This document shows, piece after piece, positions 1 to 5,487 of a stretch of 5,487 nt of DNA (within the stretch, counting starts at the first letter, position 1; every line of letters begins with the position of its first letter). The DNA is from Thermoguttaceae bacterium (GTDB lineage: Bacteria > Planctomycetota > Planctomycetia > Pirellulales > Thermoguttaceae), in NCBI GenBank assembly GCA_017454585.1, contig JAFTCU010000284.1, positions 1 to 5,487 on the forward strand, read 5' to 3'. The translations under genes were made by a program, and so were the position numbers. Below the pieces are notes generated by a model. The model made no database searches and was not told where the DNA came from. It saw only the letters and a program-made list of their open reading frames with translations.

Positions 1-1461
1 AAGCTGCTCCTTCAGCGGCCGGTCCGGCTCGTTGATCTGCTTGAGAAGCGCGACCGTGGGAAACCAAAGTTCCTGCGCGTTTTTCGGCGGGGTCCACGAA
101 GACCAGACGTTAAAATTCCCGCCCGCCTGCTGAAGCAGAACCATCAGGTCCCGCGCCTTTTTCGGGCCGATCCCGGGAAGGAGCGTCAAGAGGCGCAGCC
201 CGGCGGGGAAATCGCCCGGATTTTCCACGACGCGCAGGAACGAGAGCAGATCCTTCACGTGCGCCGCTTCGGTGAACTTCAGCCCGCCGTATTTGACGTA
301 GGGGATCCGCCGCCGCGCCAGTTCCGTTTCCAGCCGCAGCGAGTGGGACGAGGACCGGAAAAGCACCGCCATCTCCTTCAGTGGCATTCCGTTTTCGTAA
401 TGTTCCAGCACGAGGTCCACGACGTAGCGCGTTTGGGCGTCGTCGTCGCGGCAGCGGCAGAAAGTCGGCCTCACGCCCCCCTTCCGAACGGCAAAAAGGT
501 CCTTCCTGTACCGCTCATGCAACTGCGCCACGACCCGGTTCGCTGCCTTGAGGATCGACGCCGTGCTGCGGTAGTTTTCCTCCAGAGGAATGATTTTCGC
601 TCCGGGAAACGTCTTGGGAAAGTCCAGAATATTCCGCACCGTCGCGGCCCTGAACGAATAGATCGACTGCGCGTCATCGCCGACCACGGTCAGGCCCTTC
701 CCGTCCGGCGTCAGGCCCTGCACGATCTCCGCCTGGATCCGGTTCGTATCCTGGTACTCGTCCACGAGGACCCAGTCGAATCGGGAGCGTATCTTTTCGC
801 CAATCTCCGGGTGGCGCATCATCGCCGACCAGTAAAGAAGCAGATCGTCGTAATCAAGCGTCGCGTTTTCGATCTTCCGCTGGGTGTACGCGTCGAAAAT
901 TTTTGCAAGCTCGGGTAGATACTCCTCCAGTTTCGGGTAGTATTTCGACAGAATATCATAAAGTTTGGCCTGCGAGTTCACGCACCGGCTATAAATCGAG
1001 ACAAGGGTCCCTTTCTTCGGGAAACGTTTGCCGTCGGTGGTTTTGCCAAGGGTTTCTGTTCGGACCAGATTCATGAGATCTTCCTGATCGGCCCGGTCGA
1101 TGATCGTGAAGTTCTGCGGCAGACCGACGCAGGAGCCATAGATCCGAAGAAGCCGCGTCCCCACGGCGTGAAACGTTCCGCCCCAGACGTTCGTGACGTG
1201 CTGGGACTCGGTCGGCGCGCGCTTCACGTTTTCGAGAAGTCGGCGGGCACGCTGGAGCATTTCCATCGCCGCCCGGCGGGTGAACGTCAGGAGCAGGATC
1301 CGGTCGGGCCGCGCCCCATCCGCTACCAAACGCGCCACACGGTGCGCCAGCATGGTCGTTTTTCCAGTCCCCGCTCCCGCGACGACCAAAAGCGGCCCCT
1401 CACCGTACTCGACGGCTTCTCGCTGGGCCGGATTCAGATCTTTTCCGAAGGTTTCAGGCAT
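1..1461 (-). CDS. UvrD/PcrA/Rep-type superfamily 1 ATP-dependent DNA helicase, C-terminus cut by window edge
   Basis: This is a 3'-5' DNA helicase of the UvrD/PcrA/Rep type, a cytoplasmic motor for repair or replication restart. The frame is open from the ATG at 1461 to base 1, giving 487 codons of a protein usually about 650 to 750 residues long. Motifs are in the expected order: Q-motif LNPAQREAV (residues 9-17), Walker A AGAGTGKT (28-35), motif Ia LLLTFTRRAAMEM (56-68), Ib GTFHAVG (95-101), DExQ box VDEYQDTN (233-240), motif III VVGDDAQSIYSFRAA (259-273) and LEENYRS (293-299). Then follow the 2A-region signatures IPYVKYGGLKFTEAAHVKDLL (about 385-405) and LLPGIGPKKARDLM (427-440). The later motifs V and VI lie outside the window. 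An in-frame TGA lies shortly upstream, and the only other candidate start is a TTG about 15 codons earlier. No Shine-Dalgarno sequence precedes the ATG. The family is certain; which paralogue (uvrD, pcrA or rep) cannot be decided, so no symbol is given. Confidence 0.95.
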   Translation of the reverse strand, partial: MPETFGKDLNPAQREAVEYGEGPLLVVAGAGTGKTTMLAHRVARLVADGARPDRILLLTFTRRAAMEMLQRARRLLENVKRAPTESQHVTNVWGGTFHAVGTRLLRIYGSCVGLPQNFTIIDRADQEDLMNLVRTETLGKTTDGKRFPKKGTLVSIYSRCVNSQAKLYDILSKYYPKLEEYLPELAKIFDAYTQRKIENATLDYDDLLLYWSAMMRHPEIGEKIRSRFDWVLVDEYQDTNRIQAEIVQGLTPDGKGLTVVGDDAQSIYSFRAATVRNILDFPKTFPGAKIIPLEENYRSTASILKAANRVVAQLHERYRKDLFAVRKGGVRPTFCRCRDDDAQTRYVVDLVLEHYENGMPLKEMAVLFRSSSHSLRLETELARRRIPYVKYGGLKFTEAAHVKDLLSFLRVVENPGDFPAGLRLLTLLPGIGPKKARDLMVLLQQAGGNFNVWSSWTPPKNAQELWFPTVALLKQINEPDRPLKEQL

Positions 1462-1562
1462 AAAAAAAGCTTTTTCAAGAAAAGTGATTTCATTACCCAA
1501 TCAAAAGGAAGGGTAAAAAATTTAAATTTTCCAATTCAGAGTCCACTTCACTTCAAACCTTA

Positions 1563-1701
1563 ATTTAAACACGGATTTACACGGATTTCAAGGATTCAAC
1601 GGATTTTAATTTCTTTTAAGCATGAAGTTGAGAAAACGCTTCCATTGAATCAATCGTAATCCGGAAAATCCTTCCTAATCCGTGAAAATCCGTGTTTAAA
1701 T
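1563..1701. repeat. MITE-like intergenic inverted-repeat element, about 43-base arms
   Basis: The left arm (1563-1605) and the reverse complement of the right arm (1658-1701) both begin ATTTAAACACGGATTT and stay alike to a shared GGATT end, with a few substitutions and one indel. The 52-base centre (1606-1657) is AT-rich, with no visible ORF. Each arm is built from near-repeats of an ACGGATTT unit spaced 9 to 10 bases apart. The RNA from either strand could fold into a long hairpin. I recall similar CACGGATTTACACGGATT repeats scattered between genes of various environmental bacteria, so this may be one copy of a dispersed non-autonomous element. No target-site duplication is evident at the outer ends. 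The structure is seen directly; mobility is inference. Confidence 0.8.
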
Positions 1702-1728
1702 CGCGGTATAAAGGGGGTCGCGTCTGCG

Positions 1729-1756
1729 CCCTGGGACCTGATTTTAAGTTCCAGGG
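1729..1756 (-). terminator. short hairpin just after the beta-helix stop, possible terminator
   Basis: Bases 1729-1736 pair with 1749-1756: six Watson-Crick pairs, then a G-U and an A-U pair, around a 12-base loop. On the minus strand the stem begins 7 bases after the TAA at 1764-1766. It is not followed by a T run on that strand, so it is not a standard intrinsic terminator. It could slow polymerase or protect the mRNA 3' end. Confidence 0.3.
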
Positions 1757-1763
1757 GCTTTCT

Positions 1764-3593
1764 TTAATTCTTGAAAACCGAATCTTTATCATTCCCGGTC
1801 AGCTCGCGGAATTTCTCGAACGAAACGCCCTCGCTCGGCAGGCCGCCCCAGTAAAAGAGCGGGGTCGTGTTCGGGTCCGCGCCCGGCAGGTCGTACGTGT
1901 TTCGGCTGAACCGGAACTCGTCGATCCGCGGGTGGTGGAACCAAACCATGACCATGGCCGAGGGTCCGAGGTAATTCTCGCGGTACTCGATGTTCTTCAC
2001 CTGGCATTTGAAACCATACGCGAGAAAATGCGTCGCGCGTTTGTCCGGGCGCTGGGCGTGGCTCCAGCCATAGCCGGAATCCGTGAAATGGTTTTTCTCG
2101 ACGACCAGCGACTCGACCGTCATTTCCTCGCTCGAGAGCCAGATCTCGTAGCACTGCTCGCACTTTTCGCAGCGGTTTTCGCGCCAGACCATGTTCTTGA
2201 GCACGCCCGGATCCGGGCCCTGATTGGTCATCGCCGTGTCGTACACCTGGAAGAAGTAGTTTTTTTCGATGAGGAGATCTTCATTCCCACTCCAGAATTC
2301 AATGCCGTTCCCGTACCGGGTCGGAATCGGGCCGCGCGTGTAAAGCCAGCTTCCCCCGATCCAGCGGAAATCGCAGTTTCGCACGACGATCCGTTTCGCC
2401 CCGGTGCCGCCGCGCACTCCGTGACCGCCGGAGTACTCAAACGCCCAACCGTCGAGCACTACGTCGTGCAGGCTCCCAACGTCGAAAAGGTTGCACCGGC
2501 ACGCGGCTTCCATCTTCGCCCAGACGGTCGCCGGGTTCTTTTCTGATTTGAAATACAGAACGTTCGTCGAAAGGTCGTGGTAGTAATCGCCTTCGTCTTC
2601 CAGGGTTTCCACACTCCAACGTTTCCAGCCGCAAATGTCGTCGCCGGTAGGTTTTCCATCAGCGTCCGCGCGACGCATCACAATATTCCCAACGTCGTGG
2701 AACAGGCCGATCCGATCGATTTTCACCAGTTCGACCCCCCGTGGGTAAATCGTTAATGCGCTTCCTTCCGGGAGTAGCGGACCACAGAAGAACGAAAGAC
2801 GGCCATCCTCTTTTTCCTCGATGTTGGTCGTACTGAGCGTTACTTCGATTTCCGCCCCATCGTCGGTGAGTTGGAACGATTTTCCCGAAAGGATCGAGTA
2901 ACCACCCCACGGTGCGGAAGCCTGAATGATCCGGGCCAGCCCCGCGAACTTGCCGGCGAATTCCTCGGTCATGAGGTTTTCCCCGTCTGCGCCGGTCAAC
3001 TTGACGAGGAAGCGGAAGCGAAGACCTTTTTCAGCCGGGACCTTGAACGACGAGCAGTTCAACTGGATGTCGCAGTCGCGGTCGGTCGGTTTCAGGCAAG
3101 TGATCGAATAATACTTGCCCTGTTCGTCCTCTCCGACTGACCATTCTGTCTTTGCTTTGTTCTCGCTGTAGCAGCTCCAGTTGGCCGTTTCAAACTTTTT
3201 GTAGGCGCATTTCGGCTTGATCACATCGGCGCGCGTGGCCCAAATTCCGGGCTGAACTTCCGTCCAGTAGTCGGGTCGGGTCAAATCGACGCTTCCCCAA
3301 AGCGCGGGTTTCGGGCCTTTTCCGTAAACGCCGTAGGTGATCGGCTTTCCCGGCTCGCCGCTGGCGGTACAGGAAAAATGGTCGCGCCAGACCTGCCCGG
3401 CGTGCAGGTAAATCGAGTCACCCGGCTGAAAATTCTGACGCTTTACATGCCGGAGCGTCTTCCACGCGGTTTTCGGGGACGTGCCTGAATTGGAGTCTGA
3501 ACCCTTTTCAGCATCCACATAATAATTCTCTGCCAACGTGGGGAGGGAAAGGAAAGCCAGAACGATCAAGGTTAAAGCGAAAATGCGTTTCAT
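1764..3593 (-). CDS. secreted right-handed parallel beta-helix protein with inserted carbohydrate-binding-like domain
   Basis: This 609-residue protein is probably exported and probably binds or acts on polysaccharide; no catalytic residues can be named. A signal peptide is clear: MKR, a hydrophobic core at residues 4-17, and a likely cut after TLA at 21. Next comes the N-terminal box typical of secreted beta-helix proteins (YYVDAEKGSDSNSGTSPKTAW, 24-44; FQPGDSIYL, 55-63; SGEPGKPITYGVYG, 78-91). Residues about 131-290 look like a beta-sandwich of the carbohydrate-binding type (SAPWGGYSI, then RLSFFCGPLLPEGSALTIYPRGVELVKI). The remainder (about 297-570) has beta-helix coil repeats such as HDVVLDGWAFEYSGGHGVRGG, KRIVVRNCDFRWIGGSW, RYGNGIEFW and YDTAMTNQGP. 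There are 15 cysteines, including CEKCEQC at 475-481. AGGA six bases before the ATG supports the start. Pectate-lyase-like or glycoside-hydrolase activity is possible but unproven. The gene appears monocistronic. Confidence 0.9.
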   Translation of the reverse strand: MKRIFALTLIVLAFLSLPTLAENYYVDAEKGSDSNSGTSPKTAWKTLRHVKRQNFQPGDSIYLHAGQVWRDHFSCTASGEPGKPITYGVYGKGPKPALWGSVDLTRPDYWTEVQPGIWATRADVIKPKCAYKKFETANWSCYSENKAKTEWSVGEDEQGKYYSITCLKPTDRDCDIQLNCSSFKVPAEKGLRFRFLVKLTGADGENLMTEEFAGKFAGLARIIQASAPWGGYSILSGKSFQLTDDGAEIEVTLSTTNIEEKEDGRLSFFCGPLLPEGSALTIYPRGVELVKIDRIGLFHDVGNIVMRRADADGKPTGDDICGWKRWSVETLEDEGDYYHDLSTNVLYFKSEKNPATVWAKMEAACRCNLFDVGSLHDVVLDGWAFEYSGGHGVRGGTGAKRIVVRNCDFRWIGGSWLYTRGPIPTRYGNGIEFWSGNEDLLIEKNYFFQVYDTAMTNQGPDPGVLKNMVWRENRCEKCEQCYEIWLSSEEMTVESLVVEKNHFTDSGYGWSHAQRPDKRATHFLAYGFKCQVKNIEYRENYLGPSAMVMVWFHHPRIDEFRFSRNTYDLPGADPNTTPLFYWGGLPSEGVSFEKFRELTGNDKDSVFKN

Positions 3594-3599
3594 TGGTGG

Positions 3600-3603
3600 T
3601 CCT
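3600..3603 (-). promoter_or_regulatory. ribosome binding site of the beta-helix gene
   Basis: On the minus strand AGGA is followed by six bases (CCACCA) and then the ATG at 3593. The spacing is right for a Shine-Dalgarno site. It agrees with the signal peptide that begins at this ATG. Confidence 0.6.
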
Positions 3604-3650
3604 ACAGGTATTGAGGTTCAAAGAAATCAAGAATTGAATCTTTTTTATCC

Positions 3651-3678
3651 ATTAAACACGATTTTCCGCAAAACGCAA
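3651..3678 (-). promoter_or_regulatory. weak sigma70-like promoter candidate for the beta-helix gene
   Basis: On the minus strand TTGCGT (3678-3673) and TTTAAT (3656-3651) are separated by 16 bases. They match the TTGACA/TATAAT consensus only partly. The site lies about 58 bases upstream of the ATG, in the only gap available for a promoter. An alternative pairing is TTGCGG with TAAAAA at an 18-base spacing. This is inference from short matches. Confidence 0.3.
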
Positions 3679-3682
3679 GGGG

Positions 3683-3710
3683 GGACGGGAAGAAATGAAA
3701 GCGCCCGTCC
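3683..3710 (-). terminator. 7-base-pair GC-rich hairpin downstream of the YkgJ-type gene
   Basis: GGACGGG at 3683-3689 pairs perfectly with CCCGTCC at 3704-3710 around a 14-base loop. It lies about 20 bases past the stop codon of the YkgJ-type gene, where a terminator would be expected. The following minus-strand bases are C-rich and then TTGCGTTTTGC, so the T run is poor. It may be a weak or factor-assisted terminator. Confidence 0.35.
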
Positions 3711-3730
3711 GGAAAGAATTTCGGGGGCCC

Positions 3731-4138
3731 TCACATTTCGCGTTCGTTTTTCCGTGCTTCAATTTCTTCCAGGGTATAGAGTCTCCCGCGGTTACACCCT
3801 TTGCAGCCGCGTGAGGCATTTTCCCACGCCGCCTCATCTGTCAGATTGCAGTCCCAGAATGGCCACGTCCGACACTGGACCGGGCGGTCACGGTAAATCT
3901 TGCAGTTGGTATGAAACCGGTCGTAGAAGACACAGTCGCCATTGATGAACTCGATGAGGCTTTTTCGCGTTCCTACCTCCCGCACGAATTTCGCTTCAAA
4001 CTCTTCTTTCGTGAGGCCAAACCGGTCGGCGATCCGTTCGATTTCATCCTCGGAAACCCACACATATCCCGGAGCGCCAGTGCAGCAGCCACCACATTCC
4101 TGACACTCAAATTGAAGTCCCGCGTCGTACCAGGCCAT
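3731..4138 (-). CDS. YkgJ-family cysteine-cluster protein (putative metal/Fe-S binding)
   Basis: This is a 135-residue cytoplasmic protein of the YkgJ / CxxCxxCC family, thought to bind zinc or an iron-sulfur cluster; its biochemical role is not established. The cysteine pattern is complete: CQECGGCC at residues 12-19, C69, C79, C89 in the segment CKIYRDRPVQCRTWPFW (79-95), then C97, C112 and C115 (GCKGCNRG). The segment SEDEIERIADRFGLTKEEF (29-47) is the usual helical linker of this family. The frame stays open upstream to an ATG at 4237, which would add 33 residues including a hydrophobic stretch. I prefer 4138 for three reasons: GGGAG sits five bases before it, the family normally begins close to the CxxCxxCC motif, and a likely promoter at 4189-4216 falls inside the longer reading. 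A terminator upstream and a hairpin downstream suggest a single-gene transcript. Confidence 0.9.
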   Translation of the reverse strand: MAWYDAGLQFECQECGGCCTGAPGYVWVSEDEIERIADRFGLTKEEFEAKFVREVGTRKSLIEFINGDCVFYDRFHTNCKIYRDRPVQCRTWPFWDCNLTDEAAWENASRGCKGCNRGRLYTLEEIEARKNEREM

Positions 4139-4143
4139 AAAAA

Positions 4144-4148
4144 CTCCC
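4144..4148 (-). promoter_or_regulatory. ribosome binding site that decides the YkgJ-type start
   Basis: On the minus strand GGGAG is followed by TTTTT and the ATG at 4138, a near-ideal Shine-Dalgarno site and spacing. It favours the 135-residue protein over a 168-residue reading that would start at 4237. Confidence 0.7.
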
Positions 4149-4188
4149 AAACCCAAAAGACTCGAAAAAACTTGAATCAACCAAAGAG

Positions 4189-4216
4189 ATTTTACACTTA
4201 AAATCATTTTTTGCAA
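4189..4216 (-). promoter_or_regulatory. sigma70-like promoter candidate for the YkgJ-type gene
   Basis: On the minus strand TTGCAA (4216-4211) and TAAAAT (4194-4189) are 16 bases apart, matching 4/6 and 5/6 of the consensus boxes. Transcription would begin near 4182, leaving a leader of roughly 44 bases before the ATG at 4138. It lies just past the terminator of the preceding gene, which fits an independent transcript. Confidence 0.5.
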
Positions 4217-4237
4217 GAGGCTCACCCCAAAAAACAC

Positions 4238-4270
4238 AAAAAAATCCGCCGAATCTCTTCAGCGGATTTT
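4238..4270 (-). terminator. strong intrinsic terminator of the TolC-like gene
   Basis: AAAATCCGC (4241-4249) pairs perfectly with GCGGATTTT (4262-4270) around a 12-base loop. On the minus strand the stem runs directly into TTTTTTT and then GTGTTTTTT. A nine-base stem with a T tract, about 35 bases after the stop codon, is a textbook rho-independent terminator for the TolC-like gene. Confidence 0.85.
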
Positions 4271-4281
4271 CTCCCATTAAG

Positions 4282-4296
4282 CTCTGCCGGGCAGAG
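4282..4296. terminator. second small hairpin between stop codon and terminator
   Basis: CTCTGC (4282-4287) pairs with GCAGAG (4291-4296) around a three-base loop. On the plus strand it is followed after four bases by TTTTTTATTTTTT, so it could stop antisense transcripts entering the TolC-like gene. On the minus strand it lacks a T run. The plus-strand T run is also the Lys-rich end of the coding sequence, so the arrangement may be chance. Confidence 0.4.
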
Positions 4297-4304
4297 TACG
4301 TTTT

Positions 4305-5487
4305 TTATTTTTTAAGTTTCAGGAAGGTCTTTTCACTTCTTTCTCCCGGGACCGGACCGACAGCGACGTTGGTCGGGTCAATGTAAGAGGTCTGAGTGAT
4401 CCCCGTGCTGGTGACCTGGCGCGGGGCCGGGGTCGGAATGACTTCCATCGTGCTTTCCGGGCTGGAATTCAGAATCGATCTTCCATTTTTCGGAGCCGGG
4501 GTCGGAATCACTTCCATGTTTTCCGGAGCCGCGGTCGGCGTAACGTTCTGGTAGTACATTTCTTCCTGGACACGATTCTTCAGGCTCGCCGGGTCAGCCA
4601 TTCCGGTGTGCTGGCGGTAAGCGCCTTCCGAGATGACGTTCGGACGGGTGAAGCCGTAGTTCATATAGCGGCCTTTTTCACGAATCTTCGCACGTTTCTG
4701 AGCGTCGAAGTAAGCCTTGGAAGCCCAGGGGCCTTCGGAAAGGGTGATCCCGTCGTACTCGAGGAGTGAACCTTTCTGCGTATGAATGTCCACGATGGCC
4801 AGGTTGTAGTCGATGACGGCGCGGAAGAAGTCGATTTCCGCTTCCGCCAGACGGCGCTGGGCGTCAAGCAGGATGTTCAGGGTAATGCTTCCGGTTTCAT
4901 AGGCTGCGCTCGTGGCTTCGACTTCTTTCTGGGCCGCGACACGGCGGTTGAAGTAAGTCTGAGCAAGGACGTAATTGTCTTCGAGGCTGCGGACGGCGTG
5001 AGCCAGACGGTGCGTAACTTCCAGTTCCTGTTCCTGAAGGATGGCGCGGTTACGAGCGAGGCTCAGCTCGGCGTTACGGACCGCGGAACGTTCGCGGCGG
5101 AATCCGATCGGAACGGTGAATTCAGCGCCAACCAGGCCACTCCACATTCCATCGTGAGTCAGCTGACCCCAGGAGCTGTCGCTTCCACGATCACTCCAGA
5201 AGTGTTCGTTCGCTCCACCGACACTTCCTTTACCAACCAGGTCGAGGGACGGGAGGAGGAAGTTCTTCGAGGCAAGGAGTTCCAGTTCGGACTGTTTGAT
5301 GACCCACTTCTGACGGCGCAGCTCGATATTACGGTTCATGGATTCGGTATGAGCTTCACACCAGTCGAAGTTGATTTTCGCAACGCTCGGTTCATCCGCC
5401 GGGCGGAAGAGGCGTCCATCAGCGCTGGTCAGGCCGATAATGTAGCGGAAGTTGGCTTCAGCTTTGTACAGGGCGTCCAGAGCGGAT
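4305..5487 (-). CDS. TolC-family outer-membrane efflux protein, 5' end outside window, repeated Pro-rich tail
   Basis: This is the C-terminal part (393 codons in the window) of a TolC-like outer-membrane factor, which would form the trimeric exit duct of an efflux or secretion system. The frame stays open past the ATG at 5339 to the window edge. That upstream part reads as family sequence (DGRLFRPADEP, then FDWCEAH), so 5339 is an internal Met and not the start. Numbering from the window edge, NFLLPSLDLVG is at 76-86. Next comes an outer-membrane-like segment (FTVPIGFRRERSAVRNAEL, about 123-141). A long helical hairpin follows (about 139-240), with LDAQRRLAEAEIDFFRAVIDYN at its core, closing with KGSLLEYDGITLSEGPW. 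Beyond about residue 315 the protein turns Pro/Thr-rich and repeats MEVIPTPAP twice. Arg codons are mostly CGT/CGC, unlike the helicase, which hints at stronger expression. A terminator follows the TAA. The efflux substrate and partner pump are not shown. Confidence 0.92.
   Translation of the reverse strand, partial: SALDALYKAEANFRYIIGLTSADGRLFRPADEPSVAKINFDWCEAHTESMNRNIELRRQKWVIKQSELELLASKNFLLPSLDLVGKGSVGGANEHFWSDRGSDSSWGQLTHDGMWSGLVGAEFTVPIGFRRERSAVRNAELSLARNRAILQEQELEVTHRLAHAVRSLEDNYVLAQTYFNRRVAAQKEVEATSAAYETGSITLNILLDAQRRLAEAEIDFFRAVIDYNLAIVDIHTQKGSLLEYDGITLSEGPWASKAYFDAQKRAKIREKGRYMNYGFTRPNVISEGAYRQHTGMADPASLKNRVQEEMYYQNVTPTAAPENMEVIPTPAPKNGRSILNSSPESTMEVIPTPAPRQVTSTGITQTSYIDPTNVAVGPVPGERSEKTFLKLKK
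4423..4517 (-). repeat. in-frame duplicated tail segment of the TolC-like gene
   Basis: Bases 4423-4448 and 4492-4517 are a 26-base direct repeat with two mismatches, 69 bases apart, so in frame. Each encodes MEVIPTPAP with matching flanks (PESTMEVIPTPAPR and PENMEVIPTPAPK). A decayed third unit appears to begin near 4524 (encoding TPTAAPEN). Confidence 0.85.

Larger units (their letters stand above)
1462..1763. other. intergenic gap with inverted-repeat element, no gene
   Basis: This 302-base gap lies between the helicase start and the beta-helix stop codon. It is AT-rich on the helicase side and holds a perfect 14-base palindrome AAAATTTAAATTTT at 1517-1530. The centre is the inverted-repeat element at 1563-1701, and a short hairpin lies at 1729-1756. 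I see no convincing coding frame. No clear -35/-10 pair for the helicase stands out, although the helicase probably starts its own transcript here. Confidence 0.7.

Noticed and set aside
259..918. 219-codon plus-strand reading frame antisense to the helicase
   Set aside because: The opposite strand encodes the DExQ box and other helicase motifs in an unbroken frame. This translation is Arg/Pro-rich and unlike any family I know.
1517..1530. Palindrome AAAATTTAAATTTT as an operator for the helicase gene
   Set aside because: It is made only of A and T in an AT-rich gap, where such palindromes arise easily. No second copy or promoter box is positioned around it.
1168..1563. 131-codon plus-strand frame over the helicase start and the gap
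   Set aside because: It covers the antisense of Walker A and motif Ia and then runs into AT-rich non-coding DNA. It has no motif.
1692..2546. 284-codon plus-strand reading frame antisense to the beta-helix gene
   Set aside because: It lies opposite a gene with a signal peptide, an RBS and clear family motifs. Its translation is rich in Arg, Val and Ala with no recognisable motif, as expected of a shadow frame in GC-rich DNA. It also starts inside the inverted-repeat element.
3538..3945. 135-codon plus-strand frame bridging the beta-helix start and the YkgJ-type gene
   Set aside because: It crosses a promoter region and two minus-strand genes with strong family support. Its composition looks random.
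4305..5339. TolC-like gene read as a complete protein starting at the ATG at 5339
   Set aside because: The frame is open from 5339 to the window edge and the upstream codons encode conserved family sequence (DGRLFRPADEP, FDWCEAH). The true start is outside the window.
1..5487. The four genes as one operon or a linked functional system
   Set aside because: Gaps of 137 to 303 bases, a strong terminator after the TolC-like gene and separate promoter candidates argue for independent transcripts. The predicted roles show no shared pathway.

Overview
The window carries four protein genes, all on the minus strand. They are separated by 137 to 303 bases and do not look like one operon. The organism is most likely a planctomycete or a close relative in the PVC group. 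The main reason is the TolC-type protein at the right end: its segments reading like DGRLFRPADEP, FDWCEAH, NFLLPSLD and SEGPWASKAYFDAQ match a version of the family that I remember from planctomycetes. Secreted right-handed beta-helix proteins with an N-terminal YYVDAEKGSDSNSGTSP box are also common in these bacteria and in Lentisphaerae. This assignment is from memory and inference, not from a search.

From right to left, which is the direction of transcription: (1) a TolC-family outer-membrane efflux protein, with its 5' end outside the window and a Pro-rich repeated C-terminal tail, closed by a strong intrinsic terminator; (2) a 135-residue YkgJ-type cysteine-cluster protein with its own likely promoter and a good ribosome binding site, which together set its start at 4138; (3) a 609-residue secreted beta-helix protein with a carbohydrate-binding-like domain inserted between its N-terminal box and its helix; (4) a 302-base gap holding an inverted-repeat element with about 43-base arms; (5) the first 487 residues of a UvrD/PcrA-type DNA helicase, cut by the left edge of the window.

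No functional link between the four genes is evident. They look like four separate housekeeping, envelope or accessory genes that share an orientation. I see no RNA gene, CRISPR array, transposase or defence cluster. I did not find an undescribed system. The parts most worth a second look are the inverted-repeat element, the two-domain layout and CxxCxxC cluster of the beta-helix protein, and the duplicated tail of the TolC-like protein.
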